64,000 nt of DNA from Pseudovibrio denitrificans JCM 12308 (GTDB lineage: Bacteria; Pseudomonadota; Alphaproteobacteria; Rhizobiales; Stappiaceae): positions 325,343 through 389,342 of the forward strand of contig NZ_BAZK01000002.1 of the NCBI RefSeq assembly GCF_001310815.1, written 5' to 3'. The notes under the pieces are model-generated. The model saw nothing but the letters and a program-made list of their open reading frames with translations. It did no database searches and had not been told where the DNA came from. The translations under genes and the position numbers were made by a program. This document shows positions 26,916 to 34,494 of this stretch, in pieces (position 1 is the stretch's first letter; each line of letters starts with the position of its first letter).

Positions 26916-27182
26916 ATGACTGATACTGGTAAAGAGAAATGTGCCCATACGTCCCTTCGCAATGAAGTGGATCAGCTTCGCCTCTCCAGCAACCACCTCA
27001 AAAATTTGATGTACTCCATGAGCGTGGTGATGAGCGAGCGCATGGAGCACACACAGGAATATGAAGCGCTGCTAACGCTGTTTGATACTGTGCGCAATCA
27101 AGTCGAAAACGTGGAAACCAGCGCAAACGCAATCTCTGAGTTTGTAGAGATCTGCGCGCCGGAAGCACCTGCTTCCAAATAA
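26916..27182 (+). CDS. Small helical protein downstream of the candidate RNA
   Basis: 88 residues from the ATG at 26916, which has GAGGG seven nt upstream. Almost fully helical, with heptad-like Leu/Met spacing (LRNEVDQLRLSSNHLKNLMYSM). No known domain. A terminator follows 42 nt after the stop, so it is the last gene of a unit that may begin at or before the structured RNA. Confidence 0.6.
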   Translation: MTDTGKEKCAHTSLRNEVDQLRLSSNHLKNLMYSMSVVMSERMEHTQEYEALLTLFDTVRNQVENVETSANAISEFVEICAPEAPASK

Positions 27183-27223
27183 GCGGAGTGAAGGGGCCAA
27201 GAGCCTCTGATGGAATGACATCT

Positions 27224-27257
27224 GGGTCTGAGAAGCGGAGTGCTTCTCGGGCCTTTT
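27224..27257 (+). terminator. Rho-independent terminator
   Basis: The stem GAGAAGC/GCTTCTC is extended by GGTCT/GGGCC (with wobble pairs) and followed by TTTTT. It ends the unit of the 88-residue gene. Confidence 0.75.
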
Positions 27258-27301
27258 TGATTAACGTTTAAGGTTATACTTTTGGAGGCATCTAGTCTGG
27301 G

Positions 27302-27976
27302 TCAATAAGATGCCCACATTGGATGCATCGTGTTCCATTCCATCGTCGGGCCACAGTTAGGGCAATCCCATGAAGGATCAATGCGACTACCTTTGGGGCG
27401 AGTGCCTATGAGGCCACTAGGGCCTTTCAAGGTGTAACGATACTTATCTTCATTTAAAATTGTTAAGTTAGGTGACAAGAAAATCGGTTGATGATGCATC
27501 TCAGGAGAGCGATTGCGCTCATGCTCGACGGATAGTTTCGCAATAAACCGATCTCTTTGCTCGGGTGTCAGTCTGCCATTCTCGATCCCCTCAATAACGC
27601 GATCCAATGCAATGCTTAATGAGCGCCTCGAAAGGTACTTGTCGTGTATCTCTTGAGTCGTTTTGGATTTAGCGATTGCATGTTCGATCTGTCTAAGAAT
27701 GATTGGGGCAGGTCTAAAAACATGATCCAATTTTTTTGTGTTGCAAGTTGCATGGGCAGGCATCCAATTTGCCCAAGTATTCAGCTCAAAATCTAGTGGA
27801 AGTGCAAACTCTTCTAATATGCCTTTGAGAGCTTCAGTGCCTTCAAGTTTTTCTGGAATTATATGATCTATGTGCATGTCTGTATAAGGTAGTGGTTCGC
27901 CGCATAGCCAACACTTCTCACCATGCACTGTCCAGACCGCGTATCTCTCTGCTGGGCTAAATTTCTTTTTACTCAT
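27302..27976 (-). CDS. HNH endonuclease with C-terminal zinc-finger-like tail
   Basis: 224 residues. CWLCGEPL (22-29), HIDHIIPEKL (35-44) and PAHATCNTKK (73-82) form a complete HNH/McrA-type zinc-bound nuclease site. The middle is helical. The C-terminus has CPNCGPTMEWNTMHP, a possible second metal site with only two Cys plus His. It is the last gene before the island's right repeat, a common slot for accessory defence genes. It could also be a phage-type packaging or homing nuclease, but no terminase is near in this element. Confidence 0.8.
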   Translation of the reverse strand: MSKKKFSPAERYAVWTVHGEKCWLCGEPLPYTDMHIDHIIPEKLEGTEALKGILEEFALPLDFELNTWANWMPAHATCNTKKLDHVFRPAPIILRQIEHAIAKSKTTQEIHDKYLSRRSLSIALDRVIEGIENGRLTPEQRDRFIAKLSVEHERNRSPEMHHQPIFLSPNLTILNEDKYRYTLKGPSGLIGTRPKGSRIDPSWDCPNCGPTMEWNTMHPMWASY

Positions 27977-28276
27977 GTAAATTCTCGCAAAAGCAATCTG
28001 CTCGCAATGTGGTGCGTGAAAATGATAGATGTCAAGCTTGGTAGGCTGATGGAGATAGGTAATAGACAGTTACAAGCCTTGACGACTTTCTGTCAGCTGT
28101 AACTTCGCCAAACCAGACAGAATGCCTAGCGTCTGACGGCTAGTGACGGCATTCACAGCTTTTCCAGAATTAAATTGAAAGTGTGCTGAGGGGTATCTGT
28201 AAGGTGCAGATCCTGCTGAGGATTTCGCGCATTTGCTTACATATTGCTTACACGGAGAGGAAAGAGAGCTAGAAAA

Positions 28277-28302
28277 GCAAAAAGCCTCCCGAAGGAGGCT
28301 TT
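28277..28302 (-). terminator. tRNA-type terminator carried by island 1
   Basis: The minus-strand hairpin AAAGCCTCC/GGAGGCTTT is followed by T5, nearly the same as the chromosomal copy at 11364. The island therefore brought a tRNA 3' end with its own terminator. Confidence 0.75.
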
Positions 28303-28333
28303 GAAAAACTCTTGAAAATCAAGAGAGTAACGA

Positions 28334-28379
28334 TGGTGCCGGCAGCAGGGATCGAACCCGCGACCCCCTGATTACAAGT
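28334..28379 (-). repeat. Attachment site copy 2 (junction of island and prophage)
   Basis: 46 bp identical to 11419-11464 and 63209-63254. It is both the right end of island 1 and the left end of the prophage. Confidence 0.92.
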
Positions 28380-28488
28380 AAATACGCAATGCTATATCTT
28401 TCAATGAGTTAGGAGAAAATGGCGTGCGATTTACTTACATAATCAGGGGGTTGTCTTACGTTTTCAGAACGTGTTTTGCGTCAGTGCT

Positions 28489-28677
28489 TTATCCTGAGTT
28501 GTGAGTAAGATGATTGCACAACTGCGTCAAAATAATCAGGTAACTGGCCATAGCAGATGAGTGCTGTTTTTCATTCAGCCCCGCCTGAAACGCGAGCTCC
28601 GCTAGTTTACTGAAGCCATCAATAAGTGAGAGAGTTTCTTCTGTGTCGAGGTCATTCATTGTTTCTTGATCTGACAT
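28489..28677 (-). CDS. Small hypothetical protein at prophage left end
   Basis: 62 residues; GAGGA lies six nt before the ATG. Acidic N-terminus, then helices (ETLSLIDGFSKLAELAFQ, YLIILTQLCNHL). Family not recognised. It lies downstream of the integrase on the same strand. Confidence 0.5.
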   Translation of the reverse strand: MSDQETMNDLDTEETLSLIDGFSKLAELAFQAGLNEKQHSSAMASYLIILTQLCNHLTHNSG

Positions 28678-28943
28678 AGTATTTCCTCATGCAAATTGGG
28701 CGCATGGAATATAATAATTTTATATTTTGCCAGATATATTTAGTAATGACTTTGGGGTAATTGCAACTATGTTTTTGTGCTTCAAATTGCTGCGTTGACT
28801 AACTTAAAAAGATGCTCTTTTTACATGAAAATTGTTTTAATTTTCTTGTGCAACTCTGACTAGAAATGTCTGTTTTGCTTGGTATTGGGAGCTAGGGGCT
28901 TGTGAATACTGGTGATATTCGGCCTGCATGCATTTAAGGGCGA

Positions 28944-30128
28944 CTATAGGCCGCCCTTTGCTTCGATCCATTCTTTCAGTTTTGCCATTGCGTTATCTGC
29001 CTGCTCTGGTGTGGTAGCCAGGTAGTGCTTGAGGATCTTCTGGGCGCTCTCCAGTGAGTGGCCGGTGATCGAACAGATCTCAGGGATATGGCACCTTGCA
29101 TTTGCAAGCCAGGTTACTGCGGTATCTCTGAGATCCTGATCTGTGAAGTCTACCAGTGAAGGGGTAGGTTTCAGGCCTTTGGCTGGATCTCCTGAAACTG
29201 CATACTCCCGGATCTCCCGAAACTTTCTGCTGTAGTGCTTTGATGTGATGCTGAAAGGCTTCTGATCTTTTTCGTCCTGGATGAGATGCGGGTATTTTAC
29301 TTTCCAGTTTGCTCTCCGGACCTTTGCTGCGTTCAGTCGTCTGGTTACTTCGTTGAGCTCTGGCATTGATACGAGTGCGCCTGTCTTGTTTTGGCGAAGG
29401 TTTATGCGTCCGTCTTTGCGGCTGTCTTCGACCAGGGAGAGCCGATCGCCCTGGCGTTGGCCGGTGCATAAGCCGATCATAATTGCATCTCCGATCTCTG
29501 GGCGACCAAAAGCATCAGCTGCAGCGATGAGCTGTTTCATTTCGTGGATGGTGCCCACACGCACGCGAGGGCGAGGCACGTTCATTTTTAGCTCTCTGAA
29601 TGGGTTGTCGCCAACTAAGCCCTTGAGTTTACCGTAACTCCACGCACTCCTGCAGGTGGCGATTATGCCGCGTGCAGTAGTTAAGCCTTTTTCTACTTCG
29701 AGCGCTTCATAAAGGCCGTATGCGATTGGTGTTGAGATGCCAGCTGCAGGGGCGGCCCAAAATTCCTCATCAAAGTTAGCCAAGGCATTGCCCATCTGGC
29801 GATACCATTCTTGTGTTTTGGGTGCGAGGTTCTGAAACTTTGGGCTTTGCTGCCAGTTTGCAATCAGGCTGGATACTGCAAAGATGGGAGCGCGGCGCTT
29901 TGGCTGCTGGATCTTAGCTCCCATCTTGACTGCATCCCGCCGCGCTGCGATCTCTTCTGAGCGTTTGTTTGCCCATTGGATCGAAGCTTCCAGGCCGAGC
30001 CAGTTGCCGGCGCTGTCTTTCAGATCTTCGCCCTTGTAGCCGAGCCGGCGCAAGCCTGGGCCTGGATTGAAGCGGGGGCGACCATCACGCCAAGCGATGT
30101 GAGGGATTTTGATTTGTAGTTTTGCCAT
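28944..30128 (-). CDS. int: Tyrosine recombinase (prophage integrase)
   Basis: 394 residues. The N-terminal part is a phage-type SAM-like core-binding domain. The catalytic domain has GLCTGQRQGDRLSL (Arg box), DQDLRDTAVTWLA (Arg; the usual first His is Asp), SITGHSLESA (His) and KHYLA (Tyr). It is different in family from the P4-type integrase of island 1, yet both use the same tRNA-Thr target. It is the last gene of the leftward early operon. Confidence 0.92.
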   Translation of the reverse strand: MAKLQIKIPHIAWRDGRPRFNPGPGLRRLGYKGEDLKDSAGNWLGLEASIQWANKRSEEIAARRDAVKMGAKIQQPKRRAPIFAVSSLIANWQQSPKFQNLAPKTQEWYRQMGNALANFDEEFWAAPAAGISTPIAYGLYEALEVEKGLTTARGIIATCRSAWSYGKLKGLVGDNPFRELKMNVPRPRVRVGTIHEMKQLIAAADAFGRPEIGDAIMIGLCTGQRQGDRLSLVEDSRKDGRINLRQNKTGALVSMPELNEVTRRLNAAKVRRANWKVKYPHLIQDEKDQKPFSITSKHYSRKFREIREYAVSGDPAKGLKPTPSLVDFTDQDLRDTAVTWLANARCHIPEICSITGHSLESAQKILKHYLATTPEQADNAMAKLKEWIEAKGGL

Positions 30129-30153
30129 GAGGCGCTCCTGGCGTGTGGTCGGT

Positions 30154-30459
30154 TTAGTTTTTGGGTGGCTCGTAGGAGGCTTTTAGTTCCAGGAACTCAA
30201 TCACTCTGATGATGTTTTCTGGATTTGCGAGTGCAACCCACTTTGCATTGATGTGCTGGTTTTCTAACGGGAAGGTTCCCGGTGGGATGTTCATGGGGTA
30301 CTCGCCGTAAAACCTTGCCACCTCGATTGGATCTAGCACACCAACGGTAACAGCTGGTTGGCTGCTGTGTGGTTCTGGTGGAAGCCATTGGCCTGCCGAG
30401 GTCTGCTCTGAGAGCTCCTTCAGTTGAGCGATGACTTGTTGGGGGCTCATGCTAATCAT
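30154..30459 (-). CDS. Hypothetical early phage protein
   Basis: 101 residues from the ATG at 30459, one of several possible starts. Contains VGVLDPIEVARFYGEYPMNIPPGTF and ends ELKASYEPPKN. No known domain. It lies just upstream of the integrase in the early operon. Confidence 0.55.
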   Translation of the reverse strand: MISMSPQQVIAQLKELSEQTSAGQWLPPEPHSSQPAVTVGVLDPIEVARFYGEYPMNIPPGTFPLENQHINAKWVALANPENIIRVIEFLELKASYEPPKN

Positions 30460-30568
30460 CGTGAAAATCCAATGGTTTTGGTTGGTTTGCTTCAACTTTG
30501 AGGATGACGAGGCAAAGGGCTGCAGCGAGCAGGGCTGCAGCTATTGCGGTAGCGGTTAGAGTGCTCAT
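30452..30568 (-). CDS. 38-residue single-pass membrane peptide
   Basis: The ATG at 30568 overlaps the upstream stop (ATGA), with GGAGG about nine nt upstream. The peptide is MSTLTATAIA followed by an Ala/Leu helix (~20 residues) and a short polar tail. The tight overlaps on both sides support it as a real gene. Function unknown. Confidence 0.5.
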   Translation of the reverse strand: MSTLTATAIAAALLAAALCLVILKVEANQPKPLDFHDD

Positions 30569-30810
30569 GTTGCTCGTGCCTCCCACGCTGTGCTCATGCA
30601 GTCGAGGAAGGTTTGGCCGGAGTCATTCAGGTTGGCATAGGTGGACACCAGGGCCGGGATCAACTCGCCTGGCTCAATGTCAGAGAAGAAGGCGCCTAAC
30701 TGGTTTAATAGTTCCGGGAGTAGCTCGCCGTTGTTAGAGATATCTTCCGCAACCTGGTCCATAGGGAAATTGGCTTCAGGTAGATTTACCAAATGCTCTG
30801 AGAGGTTCAT
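30565..30810 (-). CDS. Small hypothetical early protein
   Basis: 81 acidic, helical residues. The start overlaps the upstream gene's stop by 4 nt, like its neighbours. No domain recognised. Confidence 0.6.
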   Translation of the reverse strand: MNLSEHLVNLPEANFPMDQVAEDISNNGELLPELLNQLGAFFSDIEPGELIPALVSTYANLNDSGQTFLDCMSTAWEARAT

Positions 30811-31040
30811 GCTGCAATTCCTCGATCAAAAAGCCGTTCTGCAAAGATGCAGGAACGTGCAATCTCTGACTGTTGCTGCAGGTTGCTGGCTTGTTCAGCT
30901 GTTCCGCGCCATGCGTATTTACTGCGGTCGGTGTAGCCTTCAGCGCTCAAGTGGAGGTAGGAAGGTTGTTGCCCAGGTGCTTTCTTTTGAAGCAGATAGC
31001 CAGCCTCGATCATGAGAACAGGTTTGATAATGTTTTTCAT
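30807..31040 (-). CDS. Small hypothetical early protein
   Basis: 77 residues from the ATG at 31040, which overlaps the upstream TGA. Mixed composition with ASNLQQQSEIARSCIFAERLF helix. A longer in-frame reading from 31193 would run over the upstream gene and is not preferred. Confidence 0.6.
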   Translation of the reverse strand: MKNIIKPVLMIEAGYLLQKKAPGQQPSYLHLSAEGYTDRSKYAWRGTAEQASNLQQQSEIARSCIFAERLFDRGIAA

Positions 31041-31312
31041 GATGCTTTGCTCCTGATGCGGATTGCTTCGGCGGCTAGCTTGCGGCCAAGTGCGGTGATT
31101 ACCAGTTGCCCCTCGCGTTGGCGGGCAACGCCCAAAGCAATCAGCCGATCGGCTGTCTTGAAGTTGATGCGGCGGAGATCTCCTTGCCTCCACCAGCCAT
31201 TGCGGACGCGCAAGAGTGGCTTACGCTGCAGGGCAATGAGATGCTGCTTTTGGGCTCTGCTCAGGTCCTTCAGGCTAGGCAGGAAGAGATCAGCTTGTGC
31301 AAGTGCTGTCAT
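31037..31312 (-). CDS. Small protein with winged-helix-like C-terminus
   Basis: 91 basic residues. The segment NFKTADRLIALGVARQREGQLVITALGRKLAAEA resembles a helix followed by a beta-wing as in small DNA-binding proteins. The start overlaps the previous stop (ATGA). Function unknown. Confidence 0.6.
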   Translation of the reverse strand: MTALAQADLFLPSLKDLSRAQKQHLIALQRKPLLRVRNGWWRQGDLRRINFKTADRLIALGVARQREGQLVITALGRKLAAEAIRIRSKAS

Positions 31313-31506
31313 AGCTGCAGATCCTCCAGAGTTGGCCGGTAGTTTTTCGGCTGGCCATTCACGAGATCTGTGCGGACGTTGTAAACGTAGTCATGCTCAT
31401 TGATGCGTTCAGACTGAATCTCGCCGCTCACCCTGTAACCACGTTTGAACCAGTGATCCTGCAGGATTTGGAGGTGTTCTTTTGCTGCGTCGAAGGTGGC
31501 ACTCAT
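31309..31506 (-). CDS. Small hypothetical early protein
   Basis: 65 residues from the ATG at 31506, preceded by AGGAGG eight nt upstream. Contains HWFKRGYRVSGEI and YNVRTDLVNGQPKNY, suggesting a small beta-rich fold. Overlapping starts and stops tie it to its neighbours. Confidence 0.6.
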   Translation of the reverse strand: MSATFDAAKEHLQILQDHWFKRGYRVSGEIQSERINEHDYVYNVRTDLVNGQPKNYRPTLEDLQL

Positions 31507-31733
31507 GAGGATGCCTCCTGCCATGCTTCCACGAGGGCGCGCATGAGGGTTTTGCCGTCCTCGGACTCCTCCAAATCTTCTACAAGGCTTTCACAAAATC
31601 CTTTTAGGATTTCAGGGTCTTTCTCACTTAGCTGGTAGCCGAGCTCTGCGATGAAATTCGCGCAATCATCGGATGATGAAGCCAGATCGCTCGCGATCGT
31701 GGCGTGATCAATGGAAACTGAAAAATAGCTCAT
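31503..31733 (-). CDS. Small acidic hypothetical protein
   Basis: 76 acidic residues, helical (CESLVEDLEESEDGKTLMRALVEAW). ATGA overlap with both neighbours. Not recognised. Confidence 0.6.
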   Translation of the reverse strand: MSYFSVSIDHATIASDLASSSDDCANFIAELGYQLSEKDPEILKGFCESLVEDLEESEDGKTLMRALVEAWQEASS

Positions 31734-32041
31734 GCTGCGGCTCCTGCGTACTTTTGCAGCAGGGAAGCGCTTGGCTCTATGCTTGGGGTTTCTGGTTCAG
31801 GGCCAACTAAGATCTGGCGCATGAGATGCTCATCGCCGTTTGATGCAATCCAGGCATGGACTGCAGGGCGGGACCAACGGGCCAAGCCTGGCAGGCGTGT
31901 CGGGAACCCAGAGCCCTCAAGGTCTTTGCGGACGCGATCGAAGTTGTTCTCTTTAAGGCCGAGTACCTCGCAGAGTTCACGCCGAGTATAGGTTTTCGGT
32001 GGCGTTGGTGTGGGTATTTGTGAGGGTGTTTGTGTGGTCAT
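31730..32041 (-). CDS. Helix-turn-helix protein, probable excisionase/early regulator
   Basis: 103 residues. After a Pro/Thr-rich start, YTRRELCEVLGLKENNFDRVRKDLEGSGFPTRLPGLARWSRPAVHAWI is an HTH_17-like domain related to excisionases. It is the first gene of the leftward operon ending in the integrase, and two operator palindromes lie just upstream, so repressor control is expected. Confidence 0.7.
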   Translation of the reverse strand: MTTQTPSQIPTPTPPKTYTRRELCEVLGLKENNFDRVRKDLEGSGFPTRLPGLARWSRPAVHAWIASNGDEHLMRQILVGPEPETPSIEPSASLLQKYAGAAA

Positions 32042-32075
32042 AGTGCCGTTTCCTCAGATTGGTAACGGCATGAAG

Positions 32076-32124
32076 TTGCATGAGATGCAAATTTACGTCA
32101 AGAGAAAAATTGCATGTGATGCAA
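32076..32124. promoter_or_regulatory. Operators of the leftward early operon
   Basis: Two 15-bp palindromes, TTGCATGAGATGCAA (32076-32090) and TTGCATGTGATGCAA (32110-32124), are 34 bp apart. The first motif recurs exactly at the repressor/cro gap, so these are likely binding sites of the phage repressor. Confidence 0.75.
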
Positions 32125-32125
32125 G

Positions 32126-32437
32126 TTAGTGTTTCTTGTTGTTGTCCTGCAAGTCAACAATTTGCACGATTAGCCATATTGGTGCTGCAATGAAGAATAG
32201 GAAGCAAACTATTGGAAGAATTGGGAGAATTAGTGTTCCGGCTAGGGTTGCGAACCAGATGGAGATAAAATGTAGGGGAGTTTCAGCTGCGCGGATTGCA
32301 AAGAAAAGGCCTAGGGCTATGCCTGCTAAGCCTAGTGGTATTGCAAGTTTTTCGCGGTATAGCGCGGCGTAATCGCCAAGAAAGGCCAGGGCGAATTTCA
32401 ATCTTTGACTAAGATTGTTTCCATTATTTTCAAGCAC
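32126..32437 (-). CDS. Small membrane protein in the repressor operon
   Basis: 103 residues with three hydrophobic helices (IPLGLAGIALGLFFAI, FISIWFATLAGTLIL, VCFLFFIAAPIWLIV). The start overlaps the end of the repressor gene by 40 nt. Being expressed with the repressor in lysogens, a superinfection-exclusion role is possible, but nothing in the sequence proves it. Confidence 0.65.
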   Translation of the reverse strand: MLENNGNNLSQRLKFALAFLGDYAALYREKLAIPLGLAGIALGLFFAIRAAETPLHFISIWFATLAGTLILPILPIVCFLFFIAAPIWLIVQIVDLQDNNKKH

Positions 32438-32730
32438 TTAGATAGATCCTCTGGTGATGCGTCTGCCAAAAGCTGATCAATCTTTGCGCGTGTTGGTAAT
32501 GTTGTTGGGTCAGTGTCGAGTAGCTGGCCTGGTGTGCAGCCATATGCTTTGGCTGCTTTCTCGATAAAGCTTTGTGTGTATTGTGTTTTTCCGGCTTCAA
32601 CGCGAGAAATGAGAGGAGCTGAAAGCTCAAGCAGCTCTCCGGCTTGAGCTTGAGTTAATCCAACGTGATTGCGCCACTTTTGGATATAGGTGTGGCCCAG
32701 GGATTTCTCAGATTTTGAAATAGATACCAT
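32398..32730 (-). CDS. XRE-family phage repressor (CI-like)
   Basis: 110 residues. HTH_3 domain: WRNHVGLTQAQAGELLELSAPLISRVEAGKTQYTQSFIEKAAKAYG (~20-65). There is no C-terminal peptidase domain, so induction by RecA-stimulated self-cleavage is not expected. Divergent from the cro-like gene, with operators between. Confidence 0.85.
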   Translation of the reverse strand: MVSISKSEKSLGHTYIQKWRNHVGLTQAQAGELLELSAPLISRVEAGKTQYTQSFIEKAAKAYGCTPGQLLDTDPTTLPTRAKIDQLLADASPEDLSKCLKIMETILVKD

Positions 32731-32781
32731 GCGGATATTCTATCCAATGCTCAGTTTGTTTCGATGCAACTAGATTAAAAA

Positions 32782-32811
32782 TTGCTTGACGTGCAATTGC
32801 ATGAGATGCAA
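32782..32811. promoter_or_regulatory. Operator pair between repressor and cro-like gene
   Basis: Two adjoining 15-bp palindromes: TTGCTTGACGTGCAA (32782-32796) and TTGCATGAGATGCAA (32797-32811). A weaker related site lies at about 32756-32769. This is a classical right-operator layout. Confidence 0.8.
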
Positions 32812-32821
32812 GTTGGGCGAC

Positions 32822-33094
32822 ATGACTGATTTGCACCCACTCCAATCTTATCTGGACCGTACCGGACAGAAGCGCGCCGACTTTGCTGAGGCGATCGGCA
32901 TTGGTGTGCCTAGCCTGTCTCGCATCATCAACCGAAAGCAAAACGTCAAGCTGGATCTGATTGAACGGATCGTGGTGGCGACTGGCTTTGCTGTTTCAGC
33001 TGATGACTTTCTAACGGTTTCTCCTCCTCAACGCATTTTGAAGCCAGCAGGCCAGGGCTCTGGTTCAGAAACCTCAGGAGCAATTTTATCATGA
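32822..33094 (+). CDS. Cro-like XRE-family regulator
   Basis: 90 residues from the ATG at 32822. HTH_3 domain: TGQKRADFAEAIGIGVPSLSRIINRKQNVKLDLIERIVVATG. First rightward gene, its start lies 11 nt after the operator pair. The next gene overlaps by 4 nt. Confidence 0.8.
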   Translation: MTDLHPLQSYLDRTGQKRADFAEAIGIGVPSLSRIINRKQNVKLDLIERIVVATGFAVSADDFLTVSPPQRILKPAGQGSGSETSGAILS

Positions 33095-33504
33095 GCTCTT
33101 CTTCAGCCACTCTCCCCAATATCATTGGCCGGCGTCGTTTTTCCACGCTGCAAACGGCGCAAAGTTGCGCTCGGTCTGAGGATGCTGAGATGGCTGAGCG
33201 TATCTCCATGTTCCTCCGTCAGAAGTATCCCGATAGCACTGCCAAGATTGTTGGCAAGGAAACCGGTATCCCCTGGAAGACGGTCAAGAACTGGCTGGAT
33301 AAGCGTGCAGCCCCTAAGGCTCCGCACTTCATGAAGCTGGTGAATGCTTATGGCCTGCCGTTCCTGGACGCTGTTGATCCTGATGGGCTGCCCTTCCTGA
33401 AAGATGTTCGAACTGCCATCGAGCGCCGAGATCTTACAGTGCGCTTTGAAGAGGTGATCGCCACTGCGCAGAAACTCCAGAGAGGTGAGCTCGATGGAAG
33501 CTGA
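33091..33504 (+). CDS. Putative early DNA-binding protein (CII-position)
   Basis: 137 residues. AERISMFLRQKYPDSTAKIVGKETGIPWKTVKNWLDKRAAPKAPHF is a helix-turn-helix-like stretch. It occupies the position of a cII-type activator in lambdoid layouts. No firm family. Starts in an ATGA overlap with the cro-like gene. Confidence 0.6.
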   Translation: MSSSSATLPNIIGRRRFSTLQTAQSCARSEDAEMAERISMFLRQKYPDSTAKIVGKETGIPWKTVKNWLDKRAAPKAPHFMKLVNAYGLPFLDAVDPDGLPFLKDVRTAIERRDLTVRFEEVIATAQKLQRGELDGS

Positions 33505-33868
33505 TCAGATCTGCAAGATTGAGAAAGCAAGCGGCTCGGGTTTTCGGATTGTTGGCCGGCTGGATGATGACCGGCTTGTGCTGGTTGAGCCTCAACGCGA
33601 TCGGGCGGCTCGTGTTCTTACAGGGCCATTTTCTTTTGAGCGCGGCATTCTCTTTGCTGAAAATGTGCTTGCCGGTCATCCGTCCGCGATCAACCACGAA
33701 AAAGGCCAGCTTATTACAAGCGTCACGCTTATGGCGCTGTATTCGCTGTTTCACCAGTCCAGCAACAGCCAGGGAGCCCTCCCACAACCCTTAAACCCTG
33801 GCTCGCCTGCCGCCGCACCAAGTCTCCCCGCTGGTGCGGCGGCTCCCCATTCTTCGACACTGCTTTAG
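33494..33868 (+). CDS. Hypothetical early phage protein
   Basis: 124 residues from the ATG at 33494, with AGGTGAG upstream and an 11-nt overlap with the previous gene. N-terminal half compact, C-terminus rich in Pro, Ala and Ser and likely disordered. Not recognised. Confidence 0.55.
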   Translation: MEADQICKIEKASGSGFRIVGRLDDDRLVLVEPQRDRAARVLTGPFSFERGILFAENVLAGHPSAINHEKGQLITSVTLMALYSLFHQSSNSQGALPQPLNPGSPAAAPSLPAGAAAPHSSTLL

Positions 33869-33877
33869 GAATGCATC

Positions 33878-34474
33878 ATGGGTTTTTCCTGCTCCAGCCA
33901 AAACGAAACGCACGTGCGTTTGTCAACCGTCTCCAGAAATCCACAGGGCCTGGAGAAGGTCGAGCGTGACGCACAACGGCTCGGGATCAGTGTGGCGCAA
34001 CTTTGCGCCACTGCCGGTGTAGCTCACACCACATGGCATCGAGCGCGGCGATCGGGAAACATGAGAGCTTCGACTTTTAGGAAGCTCAAGGCTGCGTTGG
34101 TTCAGATAAAGCGTCAGAAAGAGCTCAGTGAACGAACTGGGGATCTTATCAGTTCGGTCTATCAGATGTTTGTCGGGTTGCTGGCTCAAGCCAAAGGACT
34201 GTCGCCATTGGATGTCGTCCAGGCTGATCCGCATGCAAACCTGAAGGGTGATGAAGCTTGGCTCATTGCGGCCACGGTCCGTCACCAAGCCATTTATCTC
34301 ACGGTTACAACGCTCGATGTTCCTGGATCTGCAGCAGCAGTCGCCGCAAACATCAGTAAGCAAGCCGTCTCAAAAGCACTCAGAAGCGTTGAAGACAGCC
34401 GGGATGATCCAGCTATCGATCGGATGCTTGATGAGTTTGAGGGGTTGGTGCGCGGTCAGGGTGTGTCGGTATGA
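33878..34474 (+). CDS. HTH regulator with DnaA-C-terminal-like domain
   Basis: 198 residues. Residues ~25-75 (LEKVERDAQRLGISVAQLCATAGVAHTTWHRARRSGN) look like an XRE-type HTH. The C-terminal half (VRHQAIYLTVTTLDVPGSAAAVAANISKQAVSKALRSVEDSRDDPAID) resembles the helix-turn-helix of DnaA domain IV, suggesting a role in replication initiation or early control. The similarity is by eye only. Confidence 0.55.
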   Translation: MGFSCSSQNETHVRLSTVSRNPQGLEKVERDAQRLGISVAQLCATAGVAHTTWHRARRSGNMRASTFRKLKAALVQIKRQKELSERTGDLISSVYQMFVGLLAQAKGLSPLDVVQADPHANLKGDEAWLIAATVRHQAIYLTVTTLDVPGSAAAVAANISKQAVSKALRSVEDSRDDPAIDRMLDEFEGLVRGQGVSV

Positions 34475-34494
34475 GAACTAATCAAACTAAGCTC

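Larger units (their letters stand above)
11419..28379. mobile_element. Integrative island 1: P4-like satellite with defence cargo
   Basis: It is bounded by 46-bp direct repeats of the tRNA-Thr 3' end. It contains a P4-type integrase at the left end, an AlpA-type excisionase, a primase-helicase, Gabija-type genes, a YobI-like NTPase and an HNH protein. It has no terminase, capsid or tail gene. This layout fits a phage satellite or similar genomic island. Dependence on a helper phage is not shown. Confidence 0.8.
27977..28488. other. Island/prophage junction region
   Basis: About 510 bases without genes. It holds arm-type repeats TTGCTTACA (about 28230), a tRNA-type terminator, attachment copy 2, and on the prophage side GTGCGATTT (28424-28432), which recurs at the prophage right end (63118-63126). 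Confidence 0.6.
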
